A DNA stretch of 64,000 nt from Leuconostoc fallax KCTC 3537 (GCF_000165675.1 NZ_AEIZ01000026.1:1-64000), one strand, 5' to 3'; counted from the stretch's first letter, positions 49,435 to 56,967 are shown. The notes: generated from the letters alone by a model not told the origin. Numbers and translations are program-made.

Positions 49435-49671
49435 CTAATGCCTCACTTGAAACAAATCACGTTCAATGGCGATTATGTCATAAATAACCGTGCGATTATG
49501 CTTATGTGGTGTAATGATACCCTGACGTTTCCAACTCTTAACTGTTCCTAAACTAACATCAAAGTGTTTGGCAACCTGTTCAGCTCTCTTCCATACATGT
49601 GCTGATTGTCCATCTAATTAGCTTTGAATTATTTTCAACTCTGACATCAAATCATCATTAGTAACTGACAT
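49435..49671 (-). pseudogene. Helix-turn-helix gene with an in-frame stop
   Basis: The ATG at 49671 has GAAAGGGG upstream and opens a frame of 17 codons (VTNDDLMSELKIIQS) closed by TAA at 49618-49620. The same frame then continues for 60 codons with a clear AlpA/MerR-like helix-turn-helix: WKRAEQVAKHFDVSLGTVK and SWKRQGIITPHKHNRT. There is no start codon between the stop and the domain. It is a nonsense lesion or a base error, not a homopolymer frameshift. In satellites AlpA-like proteins activate int or xis. Confidence 0.55.
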
Positions 49672-49700
49672 GTTTTCCCCTTTCTAAATCGAACTGCTGA

Positions 49701-49862
49701 TTACCACCGATCAATAATTAAACACGTCACTGCCTTGTCCAAATGTTCATAGGCTGACATGATTTCTTCCTTGGCCAAAACATGCCGACTAACTGCATCA
49801 CTGTTTGCAATCATTGGTAATGTTTCAAATAGCTTTTGTAACGTCTGTATATACATACTCAT
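49701..49862 (-). CDS. Small hypothetical protein, 53 residues
   Basis: A helical frame (YIQTLQKLFETLPMIANSDA then EEIMSAYEHLDKAVTCLI) starting two bases after the upstream stop codon. No family recognised. Its tight spacing in the early operon supports it being a real gene. Confidence 0.5.
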   Translation of the reverse strand: MSMYIQTLQKLFETLPMIANSDAVSRHVLAKEEIMSAYEHLDKAVTCLIIDRW

Positions 49863-49864
49863 GA

Positions 49865-49972
49865 CTAATGTCCATCCTTCACATTTCCACCAATGGTTAC
49901 CCCTAATACAAAGGCGCCACCAACCAGAAGCAACAATACTAGAATTTCACCGATAAATGCCATGATGTTCAT
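49865..49972 (-). CDS. Small single-pass membrane protein, 35 residues
   Basis: One membrane helix (IGEILVLLLLVGGAFVLGV) and a short polar tail. Its ATG overlaps the upstream stop as ATGA, so translation is probably coupled. An ATG nine bases in is an alternative start. Function unknown. Confidence 0.5.
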   Translation of the reverse strand: MNIMAFIGEILVLLLLVGGAFVLGVTIGGNVKDGH

Positions 49973-50229
49973 TGTTCATCATCCCCTAATTGTGCTTGAC
50001 GTTCTAAACCACCTTGTGTGTTCTCGTTATCTTCCAAACGGTCATAATATTTGAGTTGCATCTCTTCCAAATCTTTCAACATGTTAATGACGGTTGGAGT
50101 TGTGATGTGGTCCCCTGCTTTCAAACTGTCAACCAATGAGAGAGCCAACGTTTCTTGGATGTCTGCCAATGCGCTATTAGTATCCTTAATAATTTGTGCC
50201 TCTGTGAATAATGCATTTGATACTGTCAT
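49969..50229 (-). CDS. Hypothetical helical protein of the early operon
   Basis: An 86-residue acidic helical protein (LFTEAQIIKDTNSALADIQE; later MLKDLEEMQLKYYDRLEDN). The ATG at 50229 has AAGGAG at correct spacing; the longer frame to 50301 overlaps the antirepressor gene and is unlikely. Not recognised. Confidence 0.6.
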   Translation of the reverse strand: MTVSNALFTEAQIIKDTNSALADIQETLALSLVDSLKAGDHITTPTVINMLKDLEEMQLKYYDRLEDNENTQGGLERQAQLGDDEQ

Positions 50230-50239
50230 GTTTTTCTCC

Positions 50240-50722
50240 TTATACCCACCCTTGGGCTTCTTGAAATGCTTTAAATTCTTCAAAATATTTAATCTGTTCA
50301 ATTAACTTCGGTGTAGTGTCTGCTGTATTAAATTTAGGATAACTATTTGTTGCTTGTTTGGATTTAGGAACGTATTTTCCTGTTCTCAAAATCTGCGGAA
50401 TTACTTCACTAGTAATGAAACGTTGAAACTTCTTCGCTTTAGGTTTTTTGCTGTGTAAAATCAAAGCATTAAACCCACTCTCGTTGATGATAGTTGCTTC
50501 CTGTAAACCACCACCCACTGACCCGTTTGTAAGGGTGTCAATTTTTGTGACCCCCTTATCTAATTTTGAAACATGATTTTTTATTGCTTGCCGTGAGTTG
50601 CTGTATCCCATAGCTTTCGTAACATCTCTAGCAACTAACCATGTCTTGTTTTGCAATAAAACAGCTCTAACGGGTACATCGTCAAAATAATTGACTGTTT
50701 GAACAACTTCTTGCCGTTGCAT
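50240..50722 (-). CDS. BRO-N family antirepressor-like protein
   Basis: A 160-residue protein with an N-terminal BRO domain (VPVRAVLLQNKTWLVARDVTKAMGYSN, cut as TWLVARDVTKAMGYSN; INESGFNALILHSKKPKAK; TSEVIPQILRTGKYV). Such proteins act as phage antirepressors or DNA-binding regulators. GGAGGT precedes the ATG at 50722. The usual C-terminal KilAC/ORF6 domain is missing. Together with the Rha-like protein upstream it could counter the CI repressor. Confidence 0.78.
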   Translation of the reverse strand: MQRQEVVQTVNYFDDVPVRAVLLQNKTWLVARDVTKAMGYSNSRQAIKNHVSKLDKGVTKIDTLTNGSVGGGLQEATIINESGFNALILHSKKPKAKKFQRFITSEVIPQILRTGKYVPKSKQATNSYPKFNTADTTPKLIEQIKYFEEFKAFQEAQGWV

Positions 50723-50775
50723 ATTACTACCTCCTATCTCGTTGCTTTTAACGTGGTTCACTCTTGCACGTATTT

Positions 50776-51393
50776 TTAAATATCAGCAAATAATTTCGTT
50801 TTAATAGCTTGATAATCATTGCCATCTTGAATAAATAAGGCAATTTGTTGCTTAGTACGCTCTAGCCTTTCACTTTCATCTGATGTCAATGCACTTTGTG
50901 GGTCATCTGTGTGACGTTGCTCTTTAATTTGCTTAGGTGTCACGCCCAAAGCATACTTATACGCCAATCTGTGGTAGTTACTATAAGCGTACTTACTCGC
51001 TGGATAATGTGCTTTGATCACATCCCCAAAACTAATGTTCACTACTTTGTTGACTTGTCGGTGTATCTTTCGTTCATCCAGCTCTGATTTAATCTGATAG
51101 AAACTCTTAACTAATAACTTCTTAAACTCTTTAACTTTTGGTGTGTTATCTAGCAATGTGATTAAAAATGTTGCTTGTTGTTCGTTCAAGTGATAAATCT
51201 TTTTAGGTCGTCCACCGTTACCTTGAGTAGGTTTTACCATTTCAAATGGTAAAACTCCAAAGTCCTCAATATCTGTTATGTTGTTTCTAATTGCTTCATA
51301 AACTGATTTGTATTTAATTCCTGTGTACTCTGCTATAACTTCATTTGTTGTGTATGGCTCGTCTTGTAAGCCTTTGTAATATACTAGTTCCAT
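50776..51393 (-). CDS. Rha-type phage regulatory protein
   Basis: A 205-residue protein, first gene of the minus-strand early operon. The N-terminal Rha domain is seen in EPYTTNEVIAEYTGIKYKSV, then PKKIYHLNEQQATFLITLL and VKEFKKLLVKSFYQI. Rha proteins are lysogeny/antirepression regulators in lambdoid phages. The C-terminal half (from about 120) is helical and unassigned. It faces the CI gene across 220 bp containing a perfect inverted repeat. Confidence 0.78.
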   Translation of the reverse strand: MELVYYKGLQDEPYTTNEVIAEYTGIKYKSVYEAIRNNITDIEDFGVLPFEMVKPTQGNGGRPKKIYHLNEQQATFLITLLDNTPKVKEFKKLLVKSFYQIKSELDERKIHRQVNKVVNISFGDVIKAHYPASKYAYSNYHRLAYKYALGVTPKQIKEQRHTDDPQSALTSDESERLERTKQQIALFIQDGNDYQAIKTKLFADI

Positions 51394-51514
51394 GTTTTAA
51401 TGTCCTCATTTGCCTTTAAATAGCCTTTCTTGTCTGGTATGATGTGTGTATATGTAGATTATTTACACATTTATTTGTTGTTTTTTTCTTCATTCGATGT
51501 TTTAATCATATATT

Positions 51515-51533
51515 TTGCAGATTTTTTCTGCAA
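51515..51533. promoter_or_regulatory. Inverted repeat in the CI/Rha divergent region
   Basis: TTGCAGA-TTTTT-TCTGCAA, a perfect 7-bp inverted repeat in the middle of the switch region (51394-51613). Candidate CI operator; it could also form a hairpin in the CI leader. Confidence 0.5.
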
Positions 51534-51613
51534 CGAACTTTATTGTTTCTTAATCTAGTTTTATTTTTAGTTAAGTTCTTTAATTTTTCTTAATATTTAA
51601 TCGAGGTATTTTT

Positions 51614-51981
51614 ATGTCTGTTACTGCTGACCGTATAAAAAATTACGCAAACAAAAAAAGCTAACCCAACAAGGGCTAGCTGATAAAATTGAAGCATCTA
51701 GAGACACAATAACCAAATATGAAAATGCACGTAGCACCCCTACATTAGCCATGCTCTCACTGATTGCTGACGCTTTAGACACCACAGTAGAGTATTTACA
51801 AGGTAAGACAGACAACGCGCTTAAAACGTCTCATAATGGCTCTGATGATAGGGATGACAAAAAGTATGTCGATTTAAATGATGATGAGTTAATCATGTCT
51901 TTTGAGGGTAAAGAACTATCAGAGGACTATAAGCAAGCCATTATCGCAATGTTAAAAACTATGCGAGAGGGCAAAAAATAA
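51614..51981 (+). CDS. CI-like XRE repressor, frameshifted
   Basis: A repressor of about 122 residues: XRE helix-turn-helix (TQQGLADKIEASRDTITKYE) and a short C-terminal helical segment (MLKTMREGKK). The raw frame stops after 16 codons; one A added to the A6 run at 51637-51642 gives IKKLRKQKKLTQQG, the expected helix 1. GAGG lies seven bases before the ATG. It runs into an ImmA/IrrE protease gene with no gap, an arrangement known for repressors cleaved during induction, and so plays the master-repressor part. Confidence 0.82.
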
Positions 51982-52413
51982 ATGTATGAATACCTCGACT
52001 ACAGTTCACCACTTGAATACTTTGATGATGTTATTGTGAAATACAATGTTAAACGTTCAACTTATAATCAAATAAATGTCGTTGAAGTTCCTGGCCATGA
52101 ATATGATCCTGATGTTGCATCCCCTTTTGACAATACAATCATCATTAACCCCAACTTTAAGACTAAGTTCTCACTGCCTTTTAGGAAGTTTCACGAGTTA
52201 CAACACATTTTAAGTGGCGAACAACACAAAACATACGCGTTCTCACCTTTGGCCAAGAGTGACGCTGAAATAAATGCCAATGCCTATGCGCTAAAAATGC
52301 TTGCTGATTTCTACTTTGACGAAAGCACAGACAGATACAGCAAACTCTACGACTTCATGGCGTACTTTGGCATCCCTATGTCGCTTGAAAGTGCTGTGCG
52401 GAAGAATATATAA
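51982..52413 (+). CDS. ImmA/IrrE-family metallopeptidase
   Basis: A 143-residue zinc protease with HELQH at residues 71-75 (HExxH form) and the downstream glutamate in AEINANAYALKML. In ICEBs1 ImmA cleaves the ImmR repressor to trigger excision. Directly downstream of the CI-like gene, it probably gives the island its own induction route, in addition to any helper-phage signal. The gene is intact. Confidence 0.85.
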   Translation: MYEYLDYSSPLEYFDDVIVKYNVKRSTYNQINVVEVPGHEYDPDVASPFDNTIIINPNFKTKFSLPFRKFHELQHILSGEQHKTYAFSPLAKSDAEINANAYALKMLADFYFDESTDRYSKLYDFMAYFGIPMSLESAVRKNI

Positions 52414-52430
52414 ATGAAAGGTTGTTAATT

Positions 52431-52541
52431 ATGTTTTCAGTTATTATAGACTTATTTCAATCAATAGTCGGGGCCTTTGCTAGTGGTAAAACCGTCGAGC
52501 AATATAAAAAGGATAAAGAGCAGGATAAAACGAAAAAATAG
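52431..52541 (+). CDS. Small hypothetical protein, 36 residues
   Basis: An amphipathic N-terminus (MFSVIIDLFQSIVGAFASG) and a highly charged tail (YKKDKEQDKTKK). AAAGG precedes the ATG. The amphipathic-helix-plus-charged-tail layout resembles small membrane-active peptides such as type I toxins, but that is only a resemblance. Confidence 0.45.
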   Translation: MFSVIIDLFQSIVGAFASGKTVEQYKKDKEQDKTKK

Positions 52542-52647
52542 CTGTTTGTTTTAACAAGGGAACCTGCTCTGTGATACGCTTCCCTGTTCAAGCTATGGGC
52601 GGGGATGACATCCCCACTGACTGTTCAAACAAGCTAGGAGAGAAAAC

Positions 52648-52815
52648 ATGAAATTAACCAAGAAACATGTACTCATATTATTAGACATAGTCGCTGTACT
52701 ATATCTAACTTTTGCATTGGTATTGCCACTGTTTAATATCGGTCATAGTTCAAATAGTCCGCTAATTGCATTGGCAACTATTTACCTAGCGATTTCAGCT
52801 ATTTCATCAAAATAA
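52648..52815 (+). CDS. Small two-helix membrane protein, 55 residues
   Basis: Two membrane helices (VLILLDIVAVLYLTFALVL and LIALATIYLAISAISS) joined by a short polar loop. AGGAG lies eight bases before the ATG. The 106-bp leader has two hairpins (GGGAA/TTCCC and GGGGAT/ATCCCC). A structured repeat begins two bases after the stop. Function unknown. Confidence 0.55.
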   Translation: MKLTKKHVLILLDIVAVLYLTFALVLPLFNIGHSSNSPLIALATIYLAISAISSK

Positions 52816-52817
52816 AA

Positions 52818-52868
52818 AGCACTCAAAAAGTACGTAAATATTACGTGCAGAACCACGTTAAAAGCATT
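52818..52868 (+). repeat. Structured intercistronic repeat, variant copy 1
   Basis: Starts two bases after a stop codon. Contains AGCACTCA, a degenerate first hairpin, then ACGTG-CAGAAC-CACGT and TTAAAAGCA. The second half is shared with the copy at 53044. Confidence 0.65.
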
Positions 52869-52884
52869 ACGGGGATGTTGAACT

Positions 52885-53043
52885 ATGAAAACACAACTTG
52901 TAAATGGTTACTGGTCAACTACAAGCTTCACTAACAGATTAAATACTGCTATAGCTGATCTAGAAGCAAACGGGCATGAAATTATCGAAGTGCAGTATAA
53001 AACACCCATATTTGCCTATTCCGCTATGATAATTTACAAATAA
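52885..53043 (+). CDS. Cse60-like (DUF2758) small protein
   Basis: A 52-residue protein (SFTNRLNTAIADLEANGHEI, then EVQYKTPIFAYSAMIIYK). The ending I-x-x-V-x-Y...F-x-x-SA-x-I-I-Y matches the Cse60/DUF2758 pattern, small proteins found in Bacillus spores and in many phages with unknown function. There is no strong ribosome-binding site (GGGGATG is 11 bases away). The structured repeat lies on both sides. Confidence 0.6.
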   Translation: MKTQLVNGYWSTTSFTNRLNTAIADLEANGHEIIEVQYKTPIFAYSAMIIYK

Positions 53044-53089
53044 TGCACTGCTTCAGTGCGTACATACGTGCCAGAACCACGTTAAAAGC
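53044..53089 (+). repeat. Structured intercistronic repeat, copy 2
   Basis: Begins right after a stop codon: TGCACTG-CTT-CAGTGCG hairpin, TACAT, then ACGTG-CCAGAAC-CACGT hairpin and TTAAAAGCA. Confidence 0.7.
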
Positions 53090-53103
53090 AATAGGAGAGA
53101 AAA

Positions 53104-53468
53104 ATGAGTTTAATAATCACTATTATTAGCCTTTTAGTTGCCGTAGAATTTCTATACATTATGTATTTAGAAACGTTTGCTACAACATCCCCAAAGACAG
53201 CCGACACGTTTAACATGTCAGAAACTGATTTACAAAGTAAAAAATACAAACTTTGTTAAAAAATCAAGGTGTTTACAATGGTTTGATCGCAGTAGGTATA
53301 ATTTATACACTGTTCTTCACACACAACTACCACAACAGCTTACTTGCTATTATGATCTATATTATTCTAGTAGCTTTGTATGGTAGTTTCTCATCTGGAG
53401 ATAAGTCTATATTTTTCAAGCAAGGCACGCTGGCTGTCATTGTCGCAATACTATTATTAATAGTCTAA
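53104..53468 (+). CDS. DUF1304-family membrane protein, frameshifted
   Basis: A protein of about 121 residues with four membrane helices. LLVAVEFLYIMYLETFATTS and, after correction, TLLKNQGVYNGLIAVGIIY are the DUF1304 signatures. The raw frame ends at 53260; one A added to the A6 run at 53239-53244 joins the halves. AGGAG precedes the ATG. The family has no known function. It is the last of the tiny genes downstream of CI-ImmA. Confidence 0.75.
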
Positions 53469-53475
53469 TTTTATA

Positions 53476-53520
53476 AGCACTCACAGAGTGCGTACATACG
53501 TGCCAAGCGTTCACGTTAAA
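53476..53520 (+). repeat. Structured intercistronic repeat, copy 3
   Basis: Begins seven bases after the DUF1304 stop. AGCACTCACAGAGTGC hairpin, then TACGTGCCAAGCGTTCACGTTAAAA with ACGTG/CACGT arms. Closest to the copy at 42914 outside the island. Confidence 0.7.
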
Positions 53521-53615
53521 AATAATGTTCGTAAATTGATTATAACTATTAAGATGTCATTATTTTCATAATCTTTCACAAATACAGTATTGATTATTTT
53601 TAAAAACACGTCTAG

Positions 53616-53696
53616 TATAATACCCAACCGTGTCAGCTAAGCCTAGTTCATTGATCTTGTGGTCAATGAAATGCTCAAATGAGTTGGCCTTTTTTG
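53616..53696 (+). ncRNA. Candidate small RNA
   Basis: A -10 box TATAAT (53616-53621) is followed by about 70 bases with a perfect 8-bp stem TTCATTGA/TCAATGAA (53647-53670), a small CTCA/TGAG hairpin, an outer GCC/GGC pairing and a T6 tract (53690-53695). No good -35 at 17 bp is present. The compact promoter-to-terminator layout with no reading frame suggests a regulatory RNA of the island. Confidence 0.5.
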
Positions 53697-53731
53697 TAAC
53701 CAAGGTTACACGTTGTAACAACGTTTGTAAC
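53694..53731. repeat. TTGTAAC iteron-like repeats
   Basis: TTGTAAC occurs at 53694, 53713 and 53725 with palindromes GTAACC/GGTTAC and CGTTGT/ACAACG between them, about 90-120 bp before the zinc-ribbon gene. Candidate operator for that gene or a relic of a plasmid control region. Confidence 0.4.
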
Positions 53732-53816
53732 GCCTACCACATCAAGTATAATAGACATATACAATCAATTAAGGTTGCAACCGGTCACAAAATTTGCTTA
53801 ATGATTTAGACAGTAT

Positions 53817-54383
53817 ATGCGTACAGTTACAGACTATAAACAACTAAATATAAAAAATGTTGTCTCTAATATTCACAGTGTTAAGGATTGCGTTAGATTC
53901 AATGACCATAAAGTGAAACTCACGACAACATTCCCTAATTATGGTGGTGTGCGTTATTGGCTTGTATGCCCTGTATGTGGTAAACGTAAAGGCACATTAT
54001 ATGATGTGAAGTCAGTAATGGCTTGTCGTAACTGTGCCAAACTATATTACCCACTGCAAGAAAATATCGTACAACGTGATAGTGTTTCACAATTCTTGTA
54101 TTATGATCGTCTATTGTCTAAAGCTCGCACCGAACTGAACCCTAAATTTGAATGGGCCTTCTCAAGTTATTTAAGGTATGAGCCTATAACGTTATCACTC
54201 CACAATAAACCAAAAGGTATGCACTGGAGCACTTATAACAATAAAATTGAACACATTGATAAATTAATTAATAAAGCTCTATTACTTAGTCGTGTAATAA
54301 ATATTGGCAAACAAAAAAATGCTGATGAGATAAGTAAACAATATGATGCTATCCTTAGTGAACAACAAACATATATAAAATAA
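53817..54383 (+). CDS. Zinc-ribbon protein of unknown function
   Basis: A 188-residue protein with two CxxC pairs (VCPVCGKRKGT and ACRNCAKLYY, about residues 50-80), so a zinc ribbon, followed by a basic helical region (FLYYDRLLSKARTELNP, NKIEHIDKLINKALLL). This looks like a nucleic-acid-binding protein. I do not recognise the family. It has its own upstream repeats and a downstream terminator, so it is a separate unit in the accessory zone. The ATG at 53818 overlaps the annotated frame; the exact start (GTG-like codon at 53817) is uncertain and no ribosome-binding site is clear. Confidence 0.6.
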   Translation: MRTVTDYKQLNIKNVVSNIHSVKDCVRFNDHKVKLTTTFPNYGGVRYWLVCPVCGKRKGTLYDVKSVMACRNCAKLYYPLQENIVQRDSVSQFLYYDRLLSKARTELNPKFEWAFSSYLRYEPITLSLHNKPKGMHWSTYNNKIEHIDKLINKALLLSRVINIGKQKNADEISKQYDAILSEQQTYIK

Positions 54384-54421
54384 AAAACCACGCTCCAGTT
54401 TCAATCTAGGACGTGGTTTTA
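54384..54421 (+). terminator. Terminator after the zinc-ribbon gene
   Basis: 9-bp stem AAAACCACG / CGTGGTTTT around a 19-base loop, one base after the gene. Confidence 0.8.
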
Positions 54422-54531
54422 TTGTGTCTATTTTAACGCTATGAACGCCGTTTTAAGCGTTGTTAGTTGTTAATGGTATAAATAACACCATTTTATATTT
54501 AAGACGCTTATTCAACGTTATTATCGACTAA

Positions 54532-54633
54532 TCAACTGAAATCTTGCTCTTTTAATGCGTCGTCAAGTTCTGGGTATTCGAGTATAATCTGCTTTTTTAT
54601 GGTTTGACTAATTCTTTTTATTGGCTTTTTCAT
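54532..54633 (-). CDS. Small protein coupled to arsC, 33 residues
   Basis: A basic-acidic short frame ([20 protein letters not shown], then DDALKEQDFS). Its ATG overlaps the arsC stop in TGATG, the usual sign of translational coupling. No Cys is present, so it is not an ArsD-like metallochaperone. Not recognised; chance overlap is possible. Confidence 0.4.
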   Translation of the reverse strand: MKKPIKRISQTIKKQIILEYPELDDALKEQDFS

Positions 54634-55043
54634 CAAACAAGATTCATTCTTAATTGGTGTACCAAAATCTGAATTTCATCACGTGTCTTTCTAAACTGAC
54701 TTTGAATAACCTCTTCTGACCCTGTGGCACCAGCCGGGTCAGTTAATGGCCAATGCAACCTTTTAACATTGGCTGGAGTGACAGGACATTTATCATTGGC
54801 GTCACCACACAATGTAATCACATAGTCACAACTAAATAAAAAATCATCATCAATTAAATCAGACGTTTGATTAGATATATCAATTCCCGCCTCTGCCATG
54901 ACACTTACAGCTCTTTGGTTTAATCCATGTTGTTCAATACCTGCACTCTTAATTATCCAGTTCTTAGGCATAATGTCTTTCGCAAATCCCTCTGCCATTT
55001 GACTGCGGCAGGAGTTTCCTGTGCACAAAAAGTAAATTTTCAT
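54633..55043 (-). CDS. arsC: Thioredoxin-coupled arsenate reductase
   Basis: A 136-residue low-molecular-weight-phosphatase-type ArsC. The P-loop CTGNSCR holds Cys7, Cys12 and Arg13; the redox pair Cys79 and Cys86 lies in [11 protein letters not shown]. The 72- and 7-residue spacing matches staphylococcal pI258 ArsC. It reduces arsenate to arsenite. No arsR, arsB or acr3 gene is in the island, so efflux must come from elsewhere. It is a clear cargo gene. Confidence 0.9.
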   Translation of the reverse strand: MKIYFLCTGNSCRSQMAEGFAKDIMPKNWIIKSAGIEQHGLNQRAVSVMAEAGIDISNQTSDLIDDDFLFSCDYVITLCGDANDKCPVTPANVKRLHWPLTDPAGATGSEEVIQSQFRKTRDEIQILVHQLRMNLV

Positions 55044-55397
55044 TAATCCATTCCTTTAAACTTATAAAATACTATCCTAAAACTAATTATACTTGATACT
55101 CAATTAATAAACCTATTTTTGGAGTTATCACTAAAAATCATAAAAAGTTAGACTAGAATAGCAAGTTCCTATTTCTTTTTTGTCATGTAAATCTAACTTA
55201 TTTGCATCAAATCGTTATAATAACGGCCAATGTTTGTGCTACCCCTAAACGCCTATTTTTGTTTAAAAATGCCTTTATATCAGTGTTTTACCACGTCAAT
55301 ATAGACACTTAAAAAGTTTTAATTTCTGCATTGTTAAGACTTCAGGACGCCACCTTGTGACGCTCCCTTCAGATATATAGAGGGCCGTCTAATAAGA
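55044..55397. other. 354-bp spacer between arsC and antiporter genes
   Basis: No gene seen. Contains an 8-bp inverted repeat AAGTTAGA/TCTAACTT (55145-55152, 55192-55199) and, near 55331-55376, a GC-richer hairpin (CGTCAC-AAG-GTGGCG on the minus strand) just past the antiporter stop, which may act as its 3' structure. The latter could be a transposon relic. Confidence 0.4.
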
Positions 55398-56360
55398 TTA
55401 GGTTCTGGAAAATAAGGGTTTCATCATAATCGGGGCTACTATGGTTGAAATAATAATGGCAATAATAAATTCTCCAGAAATGTCCTCATTAATAATATTT
55501 GCTGCGATACCTATCTGCGTTATAATTAGTGCCATTTCCCCTCTTGATACCATTCCGGCAGCGATTGCATTAGCTACCCTATAATTCAATCCAGATAACC
55601 GAGCACCAATGAAGGAACCCGCAAATTTTGTTATCACAGCTAACACACTAAATAGAATGATGGGTATGACTTTATTACCCAAACCTTGGATACTAACTTC
55701 TAAACCAATGGCACCAAAAAACACAGGATAGAAGAACCAACGACCTAACTGACTTGATACTTTAGATAAAATATCAGAGGCTGGTATTTTTCTTAATAAA
55801 ATACCCAATATAAAAGCAATCAACGGCAATATGCTAGTAATACCTAATGTTCCGCCACCAATAAATATAGAAAACAGTGTCACTGCAACCAATGCAATAA
55901 TATCATCTAAAACTGCCGCTGATAGAATAATAGCACCCATTGGGGTCCCGAGTTTCTTCTGCTCAGCAAGTACTGATAATGTAATTGATATAGATGTAGC
56001 CGAGAACACAACACCAGCAAACAATGAACTAATTAGACTATAACCAGATAATGCAAATACAATAGGGAATGCCACCATGGGTAACACAACACCTAATATA
56101 GCTATTATCGTAGAAGCCTTGATATGTTTTCGCATCTCCTTAATGTCTGATTCCATTCCAGAATTTAACATTAAAATAAAAATACCCACTTCTGATATTA
56201 GATGAATTAAATTTGTCGGATGCACAATGTTTAATAGACCTGCGCCTAAAATAATTCCTGATAATAATTGGCCTACTACCTCTGACATGCCTAGTTTTAT
56301 TGATATCTTTCCCAATATCAGTGTTACTACAACCAGTAATAAAATTAATCCGTATACCAT
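55398..56360 (-). CDS. CPA2-type cation:proton antiporter, short form
   Basis: A 320-residue membrane protein with about ten helices in the Na+/H+ exchanger (NapA-like) pattern: LLSGIILGAGLLNIVHPTNL, FSATSISITLSVLAEQKKLG, and the ion-site region SAAVLDDIIALVAV with two adjacent Asp. It ends FSRT without the usual last helices or a C-terminal domain, so it is on the short side (usual length about 380). Sodium or potassium exchange is inferred. It has its own promoter and a leader with a terminator-like hairpin. Confidence 0.82.
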   Translation of the reverse strand: MVYGLILLLVVVTLILGKISIKLGMSEVVGQLLSGIILGAGLLNIVHPTNLIHLISEVGIFILMLNSGMESDIKEMRKHIKASTIIAILGVVLPMVAFPIVFALSGYSLISSLFAGVVFSATSISITLSVLAEQKKLGTPMGAIILSAAVLDDIIALVAVTLFSIFIGGGTLGITSILPLIAFILGILLRKIPASDILSKVSSQLGRWFFYPVFFGAIGLEVSIQGLGNKVIPIILFSVLAVITKFAGSFIGARLSGLNYRVANAIAAGMVSRGEMALIITQIGIAANIINEDISGEFIIAIIISTIVAPIMMKPLFSRT

Positions 56361-56484
56361 ATTATCTCCTTAATAAAAAAGCTTCAAAAATCAATTAGTT
56401 CCCCGACTAATTCATTCTTGAAGCTTACGCCCAACCGATTTCATATTACACCTAAAGTATACCATTCTGAATTATTGCAGGCAA
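56361..56484 (-). promoter_or_regulatory. Antiporter promoter and leader with a terminator (attenuator or riboswitch candidate)
   Basis: Minus-strand promoter TTGCCT (56479-56484), 17-bp spacer, TATACT (56456-56461). The resulting leader of about 90 bases contains a stem AAGCTTCAA/TTTGAAGCTT with an inner AATTAGT/ACTAATT hairpin (about 56380-56424), then T6 and, nine bases on, the AAGGAG of the antiporter gene. A complete terminator between promoter and gene implies regulated readthrough. Confidence 0.6.
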
Positions 56485-56485
56485 A

Positions 56486-56833
56486 TCATGTATAAATATA
56501 GAATCGTTCTGGCTGTTTAATAGCTTCAACACGTTGCTTTAAGTCCGCATTCAGTGCCAATATTTTATTTGTCGGTGCTACGATATTGTAAAAATCGCCA
56601 AACGGTATGCCATCCCTATATTTTTTATAATACATCTCCTGTATTTCAGGGCTCTGCTCACTAAGAAAATCATCAATTACTTGCTTGACCTCTTCTACAA
56701 ATTGTTTAGCTTCCCTACTGTACTTATTGTACTGTGATCTCATATCAAATAAATGTATCAGGGCATCAATTCTACCATCAAAATAGCTCCGTAGTAGATG
56801 CGCATAAGTCCTTTTTTGAGCCAATATAATCAC
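56486..56833 (-). CDS. Hypothetical helical protein next to the right junction
   Basis: A 115-residue, mostly helical, charged protein (RTYAHLLRSYFDGRIDALIH; QFVEEVKQVIDDFLSEQ; MYYKKYRDGIPFGDFYNI). I do not recognise it, though size and style resemble small phage regulators. An antiporter promoter begins inside its last codons. AGAGGTGAT precedes the start at moderate distance. Confidence 0.5.
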   Translation of the reverse strand: MIILAQKRTYAHLLRSYFDGRIDALIHLFDMRSQYNKYSREAKQFVEEVKQVIDDFLSEQSPEIQEMYYKKYRDGIPFGDFYNIVAPTNKILALNADLKQRVEAIKQPERFYIYT

Positions 56834-56967
56834 CTCTAAATTGATATTATCATTGCATCCATTCTATCATCTAACGTCATAGCTTGACGAGGTCTAAAAT
56901 TGATAAAAATAAGCAAATAAAAAACGGCTTAAATGCCGTTACACTGCCTACTCGCTTATTTAATTTA

